This document shows, piece after piece, positions 37,608 through 39,800 of a DNA stretch of 39,800 bases. Position 1 is the stretch's first letter. Every line of letters begins with the position of its first letter. A model generated the notes under the pieces. That model was not told the DNA's origin, searched no databases, and worked only from the letters and a program-made list of their open reading frames with translations. Position numbers and translations under genes: made by a program. This DNA is from Salinivenus iranica (GTDB taxonomy: Bacteria > Bacteroidota > Rhodothermia > Rhodothermales > Salinibacteraceae), in assembly GCA_002894665.1 (NCBI GenBank), contig NCRB01000032.1:1-39800 (forward strand), given 5' to 3'.

Positions 37608-39800
37608 CTACGGGCCTTCGTCGGACGATGCGTAGTACCCGGGCGGAAGTAACAGAAGCGGCGCGGGCTGGTGCTCCACGACGGTCCGGAGAAAGTCACG
37701 CGCCGGCCCGTCGGGCGTCGGGTCCGAGTTCTCTGCCGCCCCTATGAGCGTGCGGAGCCCGTCCGGGAGAAACGACGGAAGGGCCAGGAGTCCACTTGTG
37801 GGGTTCACCTCCCGGATCGTTGCGTCCGTCTCCCCGAGTCCAGCTGTCTGCCGGGCCGCGGCGAGCGCCTCGGAGAGGCCCCCGATCTCGTCGACGAGCC
37901 CCCGCTGGCGGCCCGCGGTGCCGGAATAGACGCGTCCCTCTGCCACCGACCGGACGTACGCCTCGGAGGTGTCGCGCCCCGCCGCGACCTGGCCGACGAA
38001 GTCGTCGTAGGACTGTTCGATGAGCGAGCGGGCCCGGGCGAGCTCCGCTTCGTCCAGCTTGCGGGTGGGCAGGGGGAGGCCCAGGAGGGGCACGCGGTAC
38101 GGAGAAAACAACTCGGCGCGGGCCCCGCGCTGCACCACGTCGTACGAAAAACCGGCCTTGTCGCTCAGCAGTCCGTCGTCGTACACCCAGAGGCCGATGA
38201 CGCCGATCGAGCCCGTGACGGTGTTGGGTCCGGCAAAGATGCGGTCCGCGTACGTCGAGATGAGGTAGCCGCCGGAGGCCGCCACGGTCCCCTGGCTCAC
38301 GATGACCGGCTTCTCCGCGGCACACTCCCGCACCGCCTGCGCCGCCACGTCGGCCGCCAGGGCACTCCCGCCCGGCGAGTCGACCCGAAAGACGACGGCT
38401 TCGACGTCTTCGTCGTCCTTCAGCTGACGAAAGGTGCGGGCAAGGGCACGCGCCTCGAGGCCGCTGTTGAGGGAGGTGGCCCCAATTCCGTACACCACCG
38501 CAATCTGGGGCGCCTCGCCCCACCGGCGCGAGGCCGTTGCGAGGTCGTTGAGACGATCGGAGTCCAGGGCGCGCGTGTCCGTGCCGGCCACGGCCGAGAG
38601 CACCCCGCCTCGCTCGTGCCACCGGGCGAGGGTGTCCACGAGCCCCGCCTGCCGCGCATCGGTCGCCGACAGGAGTGTTTGCTCATCGATGATGCGGTCG
38701 ACAGTATCGGGGGCGAGGTCGCGCCCGTCCGCCATCGCCGACCGCGCGAGGGCGTACCAATCGTCCACCAGCTGCTGCCGCTGCAGGCTATCGGCGGCCG
38801 AGAACCCGCTGCGCGAAAGCGACTCTACGGCCGACTTGTACTCGAAAAACCGAAACGGCTGCACGCCAAGCCCGAGTTTGTCGAGCGTCCCCTTCAGAAA
38901 GGTGCGGCTGGAGGCGTAGCCCGGCAGCTGCAGGGTCCCTTGCGGATCGGCCACCACCTGGTCCGCCGCGCTGGCCACGTGGTAGGTGTCCATGCCGGCA
39001 TTTTCGAGAAAGGCCACGACCTCTTTTCCCGACGCCTGCACGCTCTGCACGGCGGCGCGGAGCTCCCAGGCCTTTTCGCGGGAGACATTCAGGTCCGTGA
39101 GGTCGAGCGCCACGACCGCAATGCGGTCAGTGTCCTGTGCCTGCCGAAGCGTGCGCAGCACCTCGTAGTACCGCGGATCCGCCGTGTCGTCCCCGAACCG
39201 AAACTGCGGCGCCCGGTAGGGCATCCCCCGCGGCTGCACCTCGGCGTGAGACGCTCCGTCCCCCACCGCGTCCCCGATCGCACTCGGCACATCGGCGCCC
39301 ACCCGCACCCGATGGGTCTGCCCGGCATAGTCCCCCTCCGGCGCCACCTCGCTCCGGCTCCCGATGCCCGTGCGCCCGAACGCCACCTGAAGCCCGACCG
39401 ACACCGCATCGCTTTCGAACACACGACCCGTCAGATCAACCCCCGGCACGACCTCCACCGCCGCCCCCGCGCTCCACGGCACATCCACGAGGGCCTCGCC
39501 CTCTCCCCAGGCCGCGTCGGCAAACAGGGTGAGGCGCGAGGTCCCGAACGGCCGCACGCCCAGTTCGCCCACCACCTCACGATCCTTTGTCTCCAGGGCC
39601 ACGTTGCCGATCAGTCCCACCGACAGGTACCGGCTGGGCCGCAGCACCGCCCCCGTCGTCAGCCGGTTGTAGCGACCGAGCGCCGTGGCGTCCCCCGCGG
39701 TGCCCTGATACCCGAGCCCAACCGCCGCGGCATCCGTCCCGCCCCCGAAGCTCACGTGGTAGGTGGTCGCCGACAGTGGGCCCCGATCGCGGTGCACGAC
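37608..39800 (-). CDS. sppA: Signal peptide peptidase SppA (67K type), with beta-rich N-terminal extension, 5' end outside window
   Basis: The 729 visible codons start at the right edge with the frame still open, so the N-terminus is missing. Residues about 1-170 of the visible part are short alternating beta strands (SVGLIGNVALE, TLFADAAWGEG, VSVGLQVAFG), like an outer-membrane beta-barrel or porin-type domain. This part is not usual in SppA. Then come the two tandem peptidase S49 domains (about 205-420 and 430-640). The catalytic Lys321 is in EYKSAVE and Ser508 in GTVAASGGY, matching the Lys/Ser dyad of E. coli SppA. It degrades cleaved signal peptides. The protein is downstream of nothing visible; its stop is 264 bp from the efflux operon. 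Confidence 0.9.
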   Translation of the reverse strand, partial: VVHRDRGPLSATTYHVSFGGGTDAAAVGLGYQGTAGDATALGRYNRLTTGAVLRPSRYLSVGLIGNVALETKDREVVGELGVRPFGTSRLTLFADAAWGEGEALVDVPWSAGAAVEVVPGVDLTGRVFESDAVSVGLQVAFGRTGIGSRSEVAPEGDYAGQTHRVRVGADVPSAIGDAVGDGASHAEVQPRGMPYRAPQFRFGDDTADPRYYEVLRTLRQAQDTDRIAVVALDLTDLNVSREKAWELRAAVQSVQASGKEVVAFLENAGMDTYHVASAADQVVADPQGTLQLPGYASSRTFLKGTLDKLGLGVQPFRFFEYKSAVESLSRSGFSAADSLQRQQLVDDWYALARSAMADGRDLAPDTVDRIIDEQTLLSATDARQAGLVDTLARWHERGGVLSAVAGTDTRALDSDRLNDLATASRRWGEAPQIAVVYGIGATSLNSGLEARALARTFRQLKDDEDVEAVVFRVDSPGGSALAADVAAQAVRECAAEKPVIVSQGTVAASGGYLISTYADRIFAGPNTVTGSIGVIGLWVYDDGLLSDKAGFSYDVVQRGARAELFSPYRVPLLGLPLPTRKLDEAELARARSLIEQSYDDFVGQVAAGRDTSEAYVRSVAEGRVYSGTAGRQRGLVDEIGGLSEALAAARQTAGLGETDATIREVNPTSGLLALPSFLPDGLRTLIGAAENSDPTPDGPARDFLRTVVEHQPAPLLLLPPGYYASSDEGP

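Overview
The window is about 65% GC by eye. Its genes encode acidic, Asp/Glu-rich proteins, and it carries a fused E2-E1 oxoglutarate dehydrogenase of the Kgd type. Together these suggest a halophilic member of the Rhodothermota/Bacteroidota such as Salinibacter or a close relative. This is an inference from gene content, not a database match.

Chromosomal left part (1-9.85 kb): the 3' end of a kgd/sucA-type fusion, an NAD(P)-binding oxidoreductase, rpsU (S21), rdgB, dtd, an amidohydrolase, a secreted S9 peptidase and a tRNA-Leu(CAG) gene. Clear intrinsic terminators follow several of these.

Integrated element (9796-17982): a site-specific element of about 8.1 kb sits in the 3' half of tRNA-Leu. 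A perfect 54-bp direct repeat marks its ends: attL at 9796-9849 inside the intact tRNA, attR at 17929-17982. From left to right it carries a tyrosine recombinase with a small excisionase-like HTH gene, an AT-richer orphan gene, and a non-coding block with palindromes, hairpins and a perfect DnaA box (candidate origin). Next come a coupled replication cassette (HTH protein, small protein, Toprim/DUF3987 primase-helicase-like protein) and, against attR, three tightly packed AT-rich genes on the minus strand: a four-TM protein, a single-TM protein and a SecB-like protein. I see no capsid, terminase or conjugation genes. It looks like a small satellite- or plasmid-like element whose cargo is the three-gene cassette, which is the best candidate here for an undescribed system.

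Metal-resistance region (18.0-27.5 kb): a gene remnant is followed by a heavy-metal RND system transcribed leftwards (small TM protein, CusC/TolC-type, His-rich lipoprotein, CusB-type lipoprotein adaptor, CusA-type pump). It diverges from a response regulator/histidine kinase pair. The region lies between attR and a second, decayed integration scar at 27.9-28.4 kb. That scar has a short tRNA-3'-end-like stretch, a terminator, integrase-arm-like repeats and the C-terminal third of a closely related integrase. The whole 9.8-28.5 kb stretch therefore looks like an integration hotspot.

Right part (28.5-39.8 kb): a dsrE / gamma-glutamylcyclotransferase / bioY operon, then hisE and hisG, then a second tripartite RND system of the HAE1/AcrB type (adaptor, pump, TolC) on the minus strand. 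A signal peptide peptidase SppA with a beta-strand-rich N-terminal extension runs off the right edge.
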